Below are positions 1 through 8,073 of a stretch of DNA of 22,908 nucleotides, one piece after another. The position numbers and the translations under genes were made by a program. This stretch comes from a bacterium (GTDB lineage Bacteria > Pseudomonadota > Alphaproteobacteria > Rhizobiales > Xanthobacteraceae). The notes beneath the pieces were generated by a model. The model was not told the origin of the DNA. It saw only the letters and a list, made by a program, of their open reading frames with translations, and ran no database searches. Position 1 is the first letter of the stretch. Each line of letters begins with the position of its first letter. The stretch spans positions 1-22,908 of the forward strand of contig JAQSDT010000675.1 of assembly GCA_029946075.1 (NCBI GenBank), given 5' to 3'.

Positions 1-71
1 CCGCGGACTTTTGCATTGTCTATCTGTGGGCCCAAATCATTAAGCGATGACTTAAACCGCTAAAAAATCCC

Positions 72-87
72 GTTAACCGGAGGTTAA
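72..87 (-). promoter_or_regulatory. CtrA-type binding box
   Basis: Read on the minus strand this is TTAACCTCCGGTTAAC, an exact match to the alphaproteobacterial CtrA consensus TTAA-N7-TTAAC. It overlaps a 17-bp palindrome (80-96, arms of 8 bp around one base). A second, imperfect TTAA-N8-TTAA pair lies at 40-55. The neighbouring gene at 173 ends towards this site, so the likely target is an unseen gene to the left of the window, transcribed leftwards. The match is seen directly; CtrA binding is inferred. Confidence 0.5.
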
Positions 88-111
88 ATTAACCTCTGGG
101 GGGATGCCGGA

Positions 112-140
112 CCCCGCTTCTGAAGGGGAAAGAAGCGGGG
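112..140 (-). terminator. Hairpin after the dehydrogenase gene, possible terminator
   Basis: A perfect 9-bp stem (CCCCGCTTC / GAAGCGGGG) with an 11-nt loop lies 33 nt beyond the stop codon of the minus-strand dehydrogenase. No T-run follows it in the direction of transcription, so it may be a Rho-assisted or weak terminator, or simply a hairpin protecting the 3' end. Confidence 0.4.
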
Positions 141-172
141 CCGCCGTTCGCGGCTTAACCGGTTTCCTTAAC

Positions 173-1042
173 TCAACGCTGCAGGCGGGCGAGCAGGCTC
201 GACGTATCCCAGCGCTTGCCGCCCATCTTCTCGACCTCGGCATAGAACTGATCGACGAGGGCGGTCACCGGCAGATTGGCGCCGTTGCGGCGGGCCTCGG
301 CGATGCAGATCGAGAGATCCTTACGCATCCATTCCACCGCAAAGCCGAAATCGAACTTGTCCTCGTTCATGGTCTTGTAGCGGTTTTCCATCTGCCAGGA
401 CTGCGCTGCGCCCTTGGAGATGGTTTCGATCACCGAGGGGACGTCGAGGCCGGATTTTTTCGCAAAATGAATGCCTTCCGACAGACCCTGAACCAGGCCC
501 GCGATGCAGATCTGGTTGACCATCTTGGTGAGCTGGCCCGAGCCCGCCGGTCCGAGCAGCTTGCACATCCGGGCGTAGGCGGCGATCACGGGCTCAGCGG
601 CCGCGTAGGCGTCTTCCTTGCCGCCGCACATCACGGTCAGCACGCCGTTCTCCGCGCCGGCCTGTCCGCCCGAAACCGGGGCGTCGATGAACTTGAAGCC
701 TGCGGCCGTCGCGGCCGCGTCGAGTTCGCGGGCGACTTCGGCGGAGGCGGTGGTGTGATCGACGAAGGTGGCGCCCTTCTTCATGCCGGCGAAGGCGCCG
801 TCGGCCCCGATCGTGACCGAGCGCAGGTCGTTGTCGTTGCCGACGCAGCACATCACGAAGTCCTGGCCTTCGGCGGCGGCTTTCGGCGTCGCGGCGGTGC
901 GGCCGCCGAACTTGTCAGCCCATTCCTTGGCCTTGGCGCCGGTGCGGTTGTACACGGTCACGTCGTGGCCGCCCTTTTTCACGAGGTGTCCCGCCATGGG
1001 GAAACCCATCACGCCGAGACCTAGAAAAGCGACTTTAGCCAT
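173..1042 (-). CDS. NAD(P)-binding 3-hydroxyisobutyrate dehydrogenase-family oxidoreductase
   Basis: A 289-residue beta-hydroxyacid dehydrogenase. The family oxidises or reduces small 3-hydroxy acids such as 3-hydroxyisobutyrate, tartronate semialdehyde and succinic semialdehyde. The N-terminal Rossmann motif GLGVMG lies at residues 8-13. The substrate-binding signature DAPVSGG is at about 120-126. The conserved catalytic lysine is K173, in GSGQLTKMVNQ. Length is normal for the family (about 290-300). The ATG at 1042 has a modest AAGG upstream. It stands alone on the minus strand, with divergent VOC and Mrp genes to its right. Which hydroxy acid it uses cannot be read from the sequence; the C-terminal half is closest in style to the generic family annotated as NAD(P)-dependent oxidoreductase. 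Confidence 0.9.
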   Translation of the reverse strand: MAKVAFLGLGVMGFPMAGHLVKKGGHDVTVYNRTGAKAKEWADKFGGRTAATPKAAAEGQDFVMCCVGNDNDLRSVTIGADGAFAGMKKGATFVDHTTASAEVARELDAAATAAGFKFIDAPVSGGQAGAENGVLTVMCGGKEDAYAAAEPVIAAYARMCKLLGPAGSGQLTKMVNQICIAGLVQGLSEGIHFAKKSGLDVPSVIETISKGAAQSWQMENRYKTMNEDKFDFGFAVEWMRKDLSICIAEARRNGANLPVTALVDQFYAEVEKMGGKRWDTSSLLARLQR

Positions 1043-1217
1043 TGCTGCTACCTTGAAGTTTTGCCGGCAGAATTCGGGCTGGCCGGACGGTGTTCGGGAG
1101 GGAGCCGCACCATACTAGCTGCGCAGGGCAGGGCAACGCCTTCGTTTGGCGGGGGCGGGCGGTTTTGTGCTAGGGTCAGGCACCCGAAGAAGGCACAAAA
1201 AAAGGGAGTGACATCGC

Positions 1218-1655
1218 ATGGGCGTCAGCGTGGGCGTACTCGACCATTTCAACATCCGGACCCGGAATCTGGCCGACACGGTCCGGTTCTACGAGGACAT
1301 CATGGGGCTCGAAAAGGGCGCCCGGCCGAACTTCGCCTTCCCCGGCGCCTGGATGTACAGCGAAGGCAAGGCGGTGGTGCATCTGGTCGATATCTCCAGG
1401 ACTGATGAGAAGCAGAAGCCGGATTCCGGCGTCGTCCATCATGTCGCCTTCGCCAGTTCGGGCTTCGACGGCATGAAGAAGCGGCTGGAGTCCAAGGGCA
1501 TGGAATACGACTCCCGGCAGGTCCCCGGCGGCGACCTCTGGCAGATCTTCGTCAATGACCCCAATGGCGTGATGATCGAGCTGAACTATGAGGCCGCCAG
1601 GGAAGGCGGCGTCGTACCGCCCGCCGAGACCCGGGAAGACATCGGGGCACGGTAG
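1218..1655 (+). CDS. VOC family protein (glyoxalase / dioxygenase fold)
   Basis: A 145-residue single-module vicinal-oxygen-chelate protein. It starts with the classic first strand (LDHFNIRT) followed by the helix LADTVRFYEDIMGL. Candidate metal ligands are His10 in LDHFNI, a His in the HHVAFAS strand, and Glu in MIELNY near residue 124. NDPNGVMIELNY is the usual last strand of this fold. The start is supported by AGGGAG at 1203-1208, 9 nt upstream. Members include glyoxalase I, ring-cleaving dioxygenases and resistance proteins; nothing here fixes the substrate. The last 20 or so residues look disordered. It appears to be monocistronic. Confidence 0.85.
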   Translation: MGVSVGVLDHFNIRTRNLADTVRFYEDIMGLEKGARPNFAFPGAWMYSEGKAVVHLVDISRTDEKQKPDSGVVHHVAFASSGFDGMKKRLESKGMEYDSRQVPGGDLWQIFVNDPNGVMIELNYEAAREGGVVPPAETREDIGAR

Positions 1656-1740
1656 CCTTTTGCCTTGATACGCTCTAATGGTCGCCCCCTGACATGACGG
1701 CGTTTCGGGCGTTGAAGAAGCGCATCAACACAAGCGAATA

Positions 1741-1774
1741 GAGCCCGGTTCTGATTCAGGAATTGGCCGGGCTC
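1741..1774 (+). promoter_or_regulatory. Strong hairpin in the mrp leader
   Basis: GAGCCCGG (1741-1748) pairs perfectly with CCGGGCTC (1767-1774), enclosing an 18-nt loop that can pair further internally. The hairpin ends 17 nt before the GTG start of the Mrp gene. There is no T-run. It may end the VOC transcript, or it may be part of the mrp 5' leader. Confidence 0.35.
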
Positions 1775-1791
1775 CGCGGGGAGAAGCGGGC

Positions 1792-2937
<1,146 letters not shown>

Positions 2938-3118
2938 GCGGTAGTTTCCGTTGCCGTAAGACTTTCGTTTAATCAGTGCTGTCATGCCTTTGTCGCGTTT
3001 TCGCGAGCGTACTTCCGTGTTAAAGCCGCCCCGCCTCGGCACCCCGGATGAAGTGGAATTCGCCCCACCGGAGGATCACTCGAGGGAAATACGGGAAACG
3101 CCCCCAAGGAGAGCTTGA

Positions 3119-4207
3119 ATGAAGCGTCGTGAGTTTTTGAAAGTTTCAGCGGCCGGTGCAGCCGCGACGGCCGTTGCCTCGCCGGCGATCGCGCAGTCAT
3201 CCCCTGAGATCAAGTGGCGCCTGACGTCGAGCTTCCCGAAGTCGCTCGACACCATCTATGGCGGCGCCGAGCAGGTGGCGAAGTACGTCGCCGAAATGAC
3301 CGACAACAAGTTCCAGATCCAGGTGTTCGCCGCCGGCGAAGTCGTCCCGGGTCTGCAGGCGCTCGACGCCACCTCCAACAACACCGTCGAGATGTGCCAC
3401 ACCGTTTCCTACTACTACGTCGGCAAGGATCCGACGTTCGCGATCTACGCGTCGGTGCCGTTCGGCCTCAACGCCCGCCAGCAGAATTCCTGGTGGTACC
3501 AGGGCGGCGGCCAGGAGCTCGGCAACGAGTTCTTCAAGAAATTCGGCGTGATCGGTTTCCCGACCGGCAACACCGGCACCCAGATGGGCGGCTGGTTCCG
3601 CAAGGAGATCAAGACTGTCGCTGACCTGTCGGGCCTCAAGATGCGCATCGGCGGCATCGCCGGTCAGGTGCTGCAGAAGGTCGGCGTCGTGCCGCAGCAG
3701 CTCGCCGGCGGCGACATCTACCCGGCGCTGGAAAAGGGCACCATCGATGCGGCCGAGTGGGTCGGCCCGTACGACGACGAAAAGCTCGGCTTCGCCAAGG
3801 TCGCCAAGTACTACTACTATCCGGGCTTCTGGGAAGGCGGTCCGTGCGTCCACTCCTTCGTCAATCTCGACAAGTGGAATTCGCTGCCGAAGAACTACCA
3901 GGGCATTCTGCAGAGCGCCTGCGCGCAGGCCAACAGCTGGATGAACGCGCGCTACGACATGCAGAACCCCACCGCGCTGAAGCGCCTGGTGGCCGGCGGC
4001 ACGCAGCTGCGTCCCTTCACCAACGAAGTGCTGGAAGCCTGCCTCAAGGCGACCAACGAACTCTGGGCCGAAGTCTCGGCCAAGAACGCCGACTTCAAGA
4101 AGTCGATCGACGCGATGCAGGCCTACCGCTCCGACCAGTATCTGTGGTGGCAGGTTGCCGAATACACCTTCGACAGCTTCATGATCCGCTCGCGCACCCG
4201 CGGCTGA
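3119..4207 (+). CDS. TRAP transporter substrate-binding protein, TakP-like (paralogue 1)
   Basis: A 362-residue periplasmic receptor of the DctP family. Its closest recognisable relative is TakP of Rhodobacter sphaeroides, which binds 2-oxo acids with a cation. A Tat-type signal (KRREFLK, hydrophobic stretch, then AIAQ near 26) opens the protein. Residues matching the TakP ligand and cation site are present: Q155 in NTGTQMGGWF, R176 in KMRIGG, and E213-W214 in DAAEWVGPYDD. The start has AAGGAGAG just upstream. It is followed by a clear terminator, so it is transcribed apart from the permease genes about 6 kb away on the other strand. A paralogue of the same length, roughly two-thirds identical by eye, lies at 6890-7978. 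The substrate (pyruvate, other 2-oxo acids, lactate) is inferred from the family. Confidence 0.93.
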   Translation: MKRREFLKVSAAGAAATAVASPAIAQSSPEIKWRLTSSFPKSLDTIYGGAEQVAKYVAEMTDNKFQIQVFAAGEVVPGLQALDATSNNTVEMCHTVSYYYVGKDPTFAIYASVPFGLNARQQNSWWYQGGGQELGNEFFKKFGVIGFPTGNTGTQMGGWFRKEIKTVADLSGLKMRIGGIAGQVLQKVGVVPQQLAGGDIYPALEKGTIDAAEWVGPYDDEKLGFAKVAKYYYYPGFWEGGPCVHSFVNLDKWNSLPKNYQGILQSACAQANSWMNARYDMQNPTALKRLVAGGTQLRPFTNEVLEACLKATNELWAEVSAKNADFKKSIDAMQAYRSDQYLWWQVAEYTFDSFMIRSRTRG

Positions 4208-4227
4208 TCTGACAGGTCGCAAGACGA

Positions 4228-4260
4228 AGCCCGGTCTCCGCGAGGAGGCCGGGCTTTTTC
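4228..4260 (+). terminator. Intrinsic terminator of TRAP receptor 1
   Basis: AGCCCGG-T-CTCC pairs with GGAG-G-CCGGGCT (one T-G wobble) around a GCGA tetraloop, followed directly by a T-run. It begins 20 nt after the receptor stop codon. Confidence 0.85.
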
Positions 4261-4312
4261 GTGGGGTCGGCGAAGCGCGGAATCAAAATCGCGAAAACAA
4301 CCCCATGCAAAG

Positions 4313-4360
4313 TAACTTTTTTCGTAGGCTCGCGGTACTCGCCCTCGATCAAAAAAGTTA
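4313..4360. repeat. AT-rich inverted repeat at the module's left flank
   Basis: TAACTTTTTT (4313-4322) is matched by AAAAAAGTTA (4351-4360), with a GC-rich centre that can add a GGC/GCC pair. It sits in the most AT-rich stretch of the window (about 4290-4410), between receptor 1 and the end of the nucleoside phosphorylase gene. It could be a bidirectional terminator or mark an old junction. The remaining sequence to 4475 shows no gene. Confidence 0.4.
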
Positions 4361-4475
4361 TGTAAGAGATTGATAAGTATTGGTGAAATGTGAATTTTGT
4401 CGGCTTTTTTTGGATCGGCTCTGTCGGATGACGTGGCGAGCATCCACGATGCTCCGGAAGCAGCTCTCGCCGATG

Positions 4476-5297
4476 TCACGCCGTGCCCTGGAGCGATGCT
4501 GCCCAAGCCGCTGCGGTTGCGCCGAGTACGGCTAATGTCGCGGTGGCACCATCAGCATCGCCCTTTTCGAAATCGCCATTGGACTGCGCCATCGTGTTTG
4601 TGACGTGAGCGAAGCAAATGACCGCGCGCATCTTCGCTGTCGCAAAGGCGTAGAGCGCGGCGGCTTCCATCTCGACCGCCATGATGTGCTTGGCACGGGC
4701 TGCAGCTATCGCCTGTTCCGTCTCGCGATAGGGCGCGTCTGTCGTCCAGACCGTCCCACGATAGCACTTCACGTCGAGGCTACCCAACTGCCTCTCGACG
4801 CGGGAGAGCAACTCCGGATTTGGTGCTTCGGCGAATTCCGATGGCGGAAGATAGTGGTAGCTCGTACCTTCGTCGCGAAGGGCCCGATCAATCAGAACAA
4901 AGTAGGGCGTGGGACCAAGGGCAGTGATGCACCCGGCTGATGTGACACTGATCAAACATTGACAACCTGATGCAAACATTTGTTCGGCAAGAAGGACCGC
5001 AAAGGACGAGCCGACGGCGCAGCCGACGATGCCGGCTTCGCCGTAGCCTTCAAGATCGAAGGTCAAGAGCTCAGTGTGGTAACAAGCCCAGCCCGCATGC
5101 GGCCGGGACTTTCCGGTGCGCCGCAAGTAGCGCACGAGATCGCCGTCAGGGTCGAGGATGCAGAGTTCCGGCACATCGACGACCGGAAGGCCGCGCTGCC
5201 GCCGGGCTTCGCGCAATAGTGACTCGGGCTTGAAGACCGACGGTTCATGGTGATGCTTGTTGGCCAGGATAGGCCAGGTGCCGGGTTTTCCGTTCAT
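4476..5297 (-). CDS. Nucleoside phosphorylase (PNP/UDP phosphorylase family)
   Basis: A 273-residue enzyme of the hexameric purine/uridine phosphorylase superfamily, which splits nucleosides with phosphate or (nucleosidases) water. Recognisable blocks are VGCAVGSSFAVLLAEQM, the SAGC turn, RDEGTSYHYLP, the WTTDAPYRE loop, and AVEMEAAALYAFA, which contains the ribose-contacting Glu-Met-Glu. The start was set at the ATG (5295-5297) because it overlaps the stop of the upstream regulator gene as ATGA, a signature of translational coupling; a longer frame upstream lies within that gene. It therefore depends on the ArsR-rhodanese promoter. Its actual substrate (a purine nucleoside, methylthioadenosine or another) cannot be decided from the sequence. 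Confidence 0.8.
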   Translation of the reverse strand: MNGKPGTWPILANKHHHEPSVFKPESLLREARRQRGLPVVDVPELCILDPDGDLVRYLRRTGKSRPHAGWACYHTELLTFDLEGYGEAGIVGCAVGSSFAVLLAEQMFASGCQCLISVTSAGCITALGPTPYFVLIDRALRDEGTSYHYLPPSEFAEAPNPELLSRVERQLGSLDVKCYRGTVWTTDAPYRETEQAIAAARAKHIMAVEMEAAALYAFATAKMRAVICFAHVTNTMAQSNGDFEKGDADGATATLAVLGATAAAWAASLQGTA

Positions 5298-5956
5298 TGC
5301 ACCGCGCTTCCGACGGGCAGACCTGCGGCTTTCCATTCGGGATAGCCTTCTTCCAGACGGCGGACTTTGTACCCCTTTGCCCGCAGTGCCGCGACGGCCT
5401 CGAATGACAGCACGCAATAGGCGCTGCGGCAGTAAGCGACGATTTCGCGCTTCCTGGGCAGTTCGGCGAGGCGCTTCTCAAGTTCTGCAAACGGAATGTT
5501 GAGCGCCCCGCTCAAATGACCCAATGCGAATTCGTCTTCAGGCCTGACATCGAGAACGGTGACGCTGCCTTCCTTCAAACGTTTCAGGAGTTCTTTTCGA
5601 GACACGGCCTCAAGCGCATCCAGCCGTTGAAAGTAGTCTCCGACGACGGCACGGACCTCGGCGTTGCGAGTTTCCGCGAACGAACGAAACGCGGCCAGCA
5701 AGGGCAGGATCGGTCCGTCACCCAGCGAATAGAGAATGTGCTTGCCGACACGCCGTGCTTGAACAAAGCCCGCGCGGCGAAGGTGTTGCAGGTGCTGCGA
5801 CGTGTTGGCCACCGACAGGCCGGCCAGTTCGGCCAGGCGCTCTACCGACCGCTCGCCTTGAGCAACATGCTCAAGCAGTTCGAGCCGATGGGCATGTCCG
5901 ACGACCCGCGCAAGTTCGGCGAACTGTTCGAAAATCTGCGTCTTGGGCGAGGCCAC
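5294..5956 (-). CDS. ArsR-family regulator fused to a rhodanese domain
   Basis: A 220-residue two-domain protein. Residues about 5-90 form an ArsR-type winged helix, with recognition-helix region LAELAGLSVANTSQHLQHL and wing RRVGKHILYSL. Residues about 122-215 form a rhodanese domain (VTVLDVRPEDEFALGHLSGALNIP ... YCRSAYC ... LEEGYPEWKAAGLPV). The only two cysteines are C176 and C181, both in the rhodanese active-site loop; the CxC metal motif of arsenic/cadmium sensors is absent. The GTG at 5956 was chosen because AAAGGA (5964-5969) sits 7 nt upstream, while the in-frame TTG at 5974 has no such site and would lie almost at the predicted transcription start. It is likely an autoregulated repressor sensing sulfur or redox state through the rhodanese cysteines (inference). 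Confidence 0.87.
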   Translation of the reverse strand: MASPKTQIFEQFAELARVVGHAHRLELLEHVAQGERSVERLAELAGLSVANTSQHLQHLRRAGFVQARRVGKHILYSLGDGPILPLLAAFRSFAETRNAEVRAVVGDYFQRLDALEAVSRKELLKRLKEGSVTVLDVRPEDEFALGHLSGALNIPFAELEKRLAELPRKREIVAYCRSAYCVLSFEAVAALRAKGYKVRRLEEGYPEWKAAGLPVGSAVQ

Positions 5957-5963
5957 GGAGTGT

Positions 5964-5969
5964 TCCTTT
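5964..5969 (-). promoter_or_regulatory. Ribosome binding site that decides the ArsR-rhodanese start
   Basis: On the minus strand this reads AAAGGA, 7 nt before GTG at 5954-5956. It favours the GTG over the upstream TTG at 5974, which would place this motif inside the coding region. Confidence 0.6.
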
Positions 5970-6013
5970 GACAATTATTCAATTACATATTTGAGTGATT
6001 GAATGAATGTCAA
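5968..6013. promoter_or_regulatory. Divergent promoter-operator with long dyad
   Basis: TTGACAATTATTCAAT (5968-5983) is matched in inverted orientation by the complement of 5998-6013, TTGACATTCATTCAAT: 14 of 16 positions agree, with a 14-nt centre. Each arm begins with a perfect -35 hexamer TTGACA, one for each divergent gene. On the minus strand TATGTA (5984-5989) lies 18 nt from its -35 box and fits a -10 for the regulator. The plus-strand -10 is less clear. The dyad is a natural operator for the ArsR-rhodanese protein, allowing both autoregulation and control of the methyltransferase. Confidence 0.7.
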
Positions 6014-6027
6014 GGAGCGTGCGCTTT

Positions 6028-6684
6028 ATGAACGAGATCGAAAGCGAAAAAGACCGGTTGCTTGCGCAACACGCGGAGAAGGACAGGGGCATGTTTCCCG
6101 CTTCTTCGATGCCGGACCGCGATTGGTGGGCGGCCCTCTGGTCCGATCCTTCGGCGATGTTGCATACCCTTGGTATCCGGCCGGGGATGACGGCTCTCGA
6201 TCTCTGCTGTGGCGATGGTTATTTCACTGCGTCGCTCGCCAAGCTGGTTGCCGGGCGCGTCTACGCCCTCGACCTCGACCCACTGTTGCTTGACGTTGCG
6301 AAGGCGGAAGTCGCGCGGCAGGGCGCAAGCGTCAAGGAATGGATTTGCGCCGACGCGCGTCATGTCGGGCGCTACGTCGCAGAGCCCCTCGATTACGTTT
6401 TGCTGGCCAATACGATTCACGGTGTGCCCGATCAACGTGGATTGGTGCGGGCTGTTCGCAGCGTATTGAAACCCGATGGCTTCTTCGGCGTGGTTAATTG
6501 GCACCCCACGCCGCGCAATCAAACGATGGTGTCAGGCAAACCGCGCGGTCCGCGAACTGACCTGCGGATGTCGCCCGACGCGGTCAAGGAAGTGGTGGAG
6601 CGGGAAGGTTTCCGTCTCGCCAAGCAAGTTGATCTGCCGCCGTACCACTACGGGGCCGTGTTCGCGCGGCAAGAACTAAGGTGA
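6028..6684 (+). CDS. Class I SAM-dependent methyltransferase
   Basis: A 218-residue Rossmann-fold methyltransferase. Motif I is ALDLCCGDGY (about 56-65). The acidic post-beta2 residues are in YALDLDP (D82/D84). ICADARHVG provides the third strand, YVLLANTIHGVPD the motif near beta4, and VLKPDGFFGVVNWHP the beta5 region. This is the general UbiE-like layout, but the acceptor is unknown. The ATG at 6028 is preferred because AAGGAG (6012-6017) precedes it; an in-frame ATG at 6007 lies inside the operator region. It is divergent from the ArsR-rhodanese gene and shares its promoter dyad, so common control is likely. It lacks the Cys pattern expected of the arsenite methyltransferase ArsM. Confidence 0.85.
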   Translation: MNEIESEKDRLLAQHAEKDRGMFPASSMPDRDWWAALWSDPSAMLHTLGIRPGMTALDLCCGDGYFTASLAKLVAGRVYALDLDPLLLDVAKAEVARQGASVKEWICADARHVGRYVAEPLDYVLLANTIHGVPDQRGLVRAVRSVLKPDGFFGVVNWHPTPRNQTMVSGKPRGPRTDLRMSPDAVKEVVEREGFRLAKQVDLPPYHYGAVFARQELR

Positions 6685-6743
6685 GTGCGCCAGGAGTCAG
6701 CTCAATCCCAAGGCTTGTGCTGCGGTTCCAATGCGCAGGAACG

Positions 6744-6774
6744 GCCCGACCTCGTTGAGAAGTCGGGCTTTTTT
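6744..6774 (+). terminator. Intrinsic terminator after the methyltransferase
   Basis: GCCCGAC (6744-6750) pairs with GTCGGGC (6762-6768), followed by six T. It lies 60 nt after the methyltransferase stop and 115 nt before TRAP receptor 2, so it separates the two transcripts. Confidence 0.8.
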
Positions 6775-6889
6775 CGTTTTCGGGCCCGGTTCGGGATGGA
6801 ACTCCGGAGCCGGTTGCGCCATGCTGGCCCTACAGGCCTCGCCAAGAAGGCCGCCAGACACACAGCACCAATCAACAGGGATGGATTCA

Positions 6890-7978
6890 ATGAAGAGAAG
6901 GGATTTTCTCAAGGTCACGGGTATTGGCGCAGCCGGCGCCGCGACCCTGGCCGCACCCGCCATTGCGCAGTCGACGCCGGAGATCAAATGGCGCCTGACG
7001 GCGAGCTGGCCGAAATCGCTCGACACGCTGTGGGGCGCTGTCGAGGTCATGGCCAAGCACGTCGCCGAAGCCACCGACAATAAATTCCAGCTGCAGACGT
7101 TTGCCGGCGGCGAGATCGTGCCGGGCCTGCAGGTGCTCGATGCCGTGCAGAACGGCACCGTCGAGATGGGCCACACCGCGTCCTACTATTATTTCGGCAA
7201 GGACCCGACCTTTGCGTTCGGCACGGCGGTGCCGTTCGGGCCGAACCAGCGCCTCAATCAGGCCTGGTACATGCAAGGTGGCGGCAAGGAGCTGATGAAC
7301 GAGCTCTACAAGAAGTACAATACCGTTACCTTCCTGGCCGGCAATACCGGCTGCCAGATGGGTGGCTGGTTCCGCAAGGAGATCAACACCGTCGACGATC
7401 TCAAGGGCCTCAAGATGCGCATCGGCGGCTTTGCCGGCCGCGTCATGCAGAAGCTCGGCGTCGTGCCGCAGCAGCTGGCCGGCGGCGACATCTATCCGGC
7501 GCTGGAAAAAGGCACGATCGACGCGGCGGAATGGGTCGGACCCTACGACGACGAGAAGCTCGGCTTCAACAAGGTCGCGCCGCATTACTACTATCCCGGC
7601 TGGTGGGAGGGTGGCCCGATGCTGCTTGGGCTCGTCAATCTGGAGAAATGGAATTCGCTGCCGAAGAACTATCAGAGCGTCATCGAGCAGGCTGGTGCGG
7701 CAGCCAACAGCTGGATGATGGCCAGGTACGATCAGGCCAATCCGATGGCGTTGAAGAAACTGCTTGCCGGCGGCACCAAGCTGCACGCATTTTCTCCGGC
7801 AATCATGCAGGCCTGCCTGAAAGCCACCAGGGAAGTATACGCCGAAACCTCGGCGGCCAATCCGAACTTCAAGAAGGTGCTGGAGTCGATGAATTCGTTC
7901 ACGACCAACGGCTACCAGTGGTTCCAGGTCGCCGAACTCGGCTACGACAGCTTCATGGCGCGCAATCCGCAGGGCTGA
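6890..7978 (+). CDS. TRAP transporter substrate-binding protein, TakP-like (paralogue 2)
   Basis: A 362-residue DctP-family receptor, paralogous to the one at 3119-4207. Conserved blocks such as the run from GVVPQQLAGGDIYP to EWVGPYDDEKLGF are identical. The Tat-type signal is KRRDFLKVTG...APAIAQ. Ligand-site counterparts are Q156, R177 and E214-W215, shifted by one residue in the signal peptide. Differences cluster around positions where ligand specificity could change, for example WEGGPMLLGLV against WEGGPCVHSFV. The ATG at 6890 was chosen because AGGGA lies 8 nt upstream; an ATG at 6881 is possible. It ends in its own terminator. It probably feeds the DctQM permease encoded at 9477-11614 on the other strand. 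Confidence 0.93.
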   Translation: MKRRDFLKVTGIGAAGAATLAAPAIAQSTPEIKWRLTASWPKSLDTLWGAVEVMAKHVAEATDNKFQLQTFAGGEIVPGLQVLDAVQNGTVEMGHTASYYYFGKDPTFAFGTAVPFGPNQRLNQAWYMQGGGKELMNELYKKYNTVTFLAGNTGCQMGGWFRKEINTVDDLKGLKMRIGGFAGRVMQKLGVVPQQLAGGDIYPALEKGTIDAAEWVGPYDDEKLGFNKVAPHYYYPGWWEGGPMLLGLVNLEKWNSLPKNYQSVIEQAGAAANSWMMARYDQANPMALKKLLAGGTKLHAFSPAIMQACLKATREVYAETSAANPNFKKVLESMNSFTTNGYQWFQVAELGYDSFMARNPQG

Positions 7979-8004
7979 GCCGCTCTCGCTATCGCCGGCC
8001 ATGC

Positions 8005-8040
8005 AAAAACCCCGGAGCGAAAGCTCCGGGGTTTTCTTTT
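8005..8040. terminator. Intrinsic terminator between convergent genes
   Basis: A perfect 9-bp stem CCCCGGAGC / GCTCCGGGG around a GAAA tetraloop, flanked by an A-run on the left and TTTTCTTTT on the right. It ends receptor 2 and, thanks to the A-run, could also stop the convergent peptidase transcript, whose stop codon is at 8074. Confidence 0.88.
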
Positions 8041-8073
8041 CACTGATGCGGTCAGCACCGGCGGAGGCAGAGC

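Noticed and set aside
155..172. Another CtrA box (TTAACC...CTTAAC)
   Set aside because: The half-sites are 9 nt apart rather than 7, and it lies at the 3' end of a gene.
5294..6684. Arsenic resistance operon
   Set aside because: The regulator lacks the CxC metal motif, the methyltransferase lacks ArsM-type cysteines, and there is no arsenite pump or reductase gene nearby.
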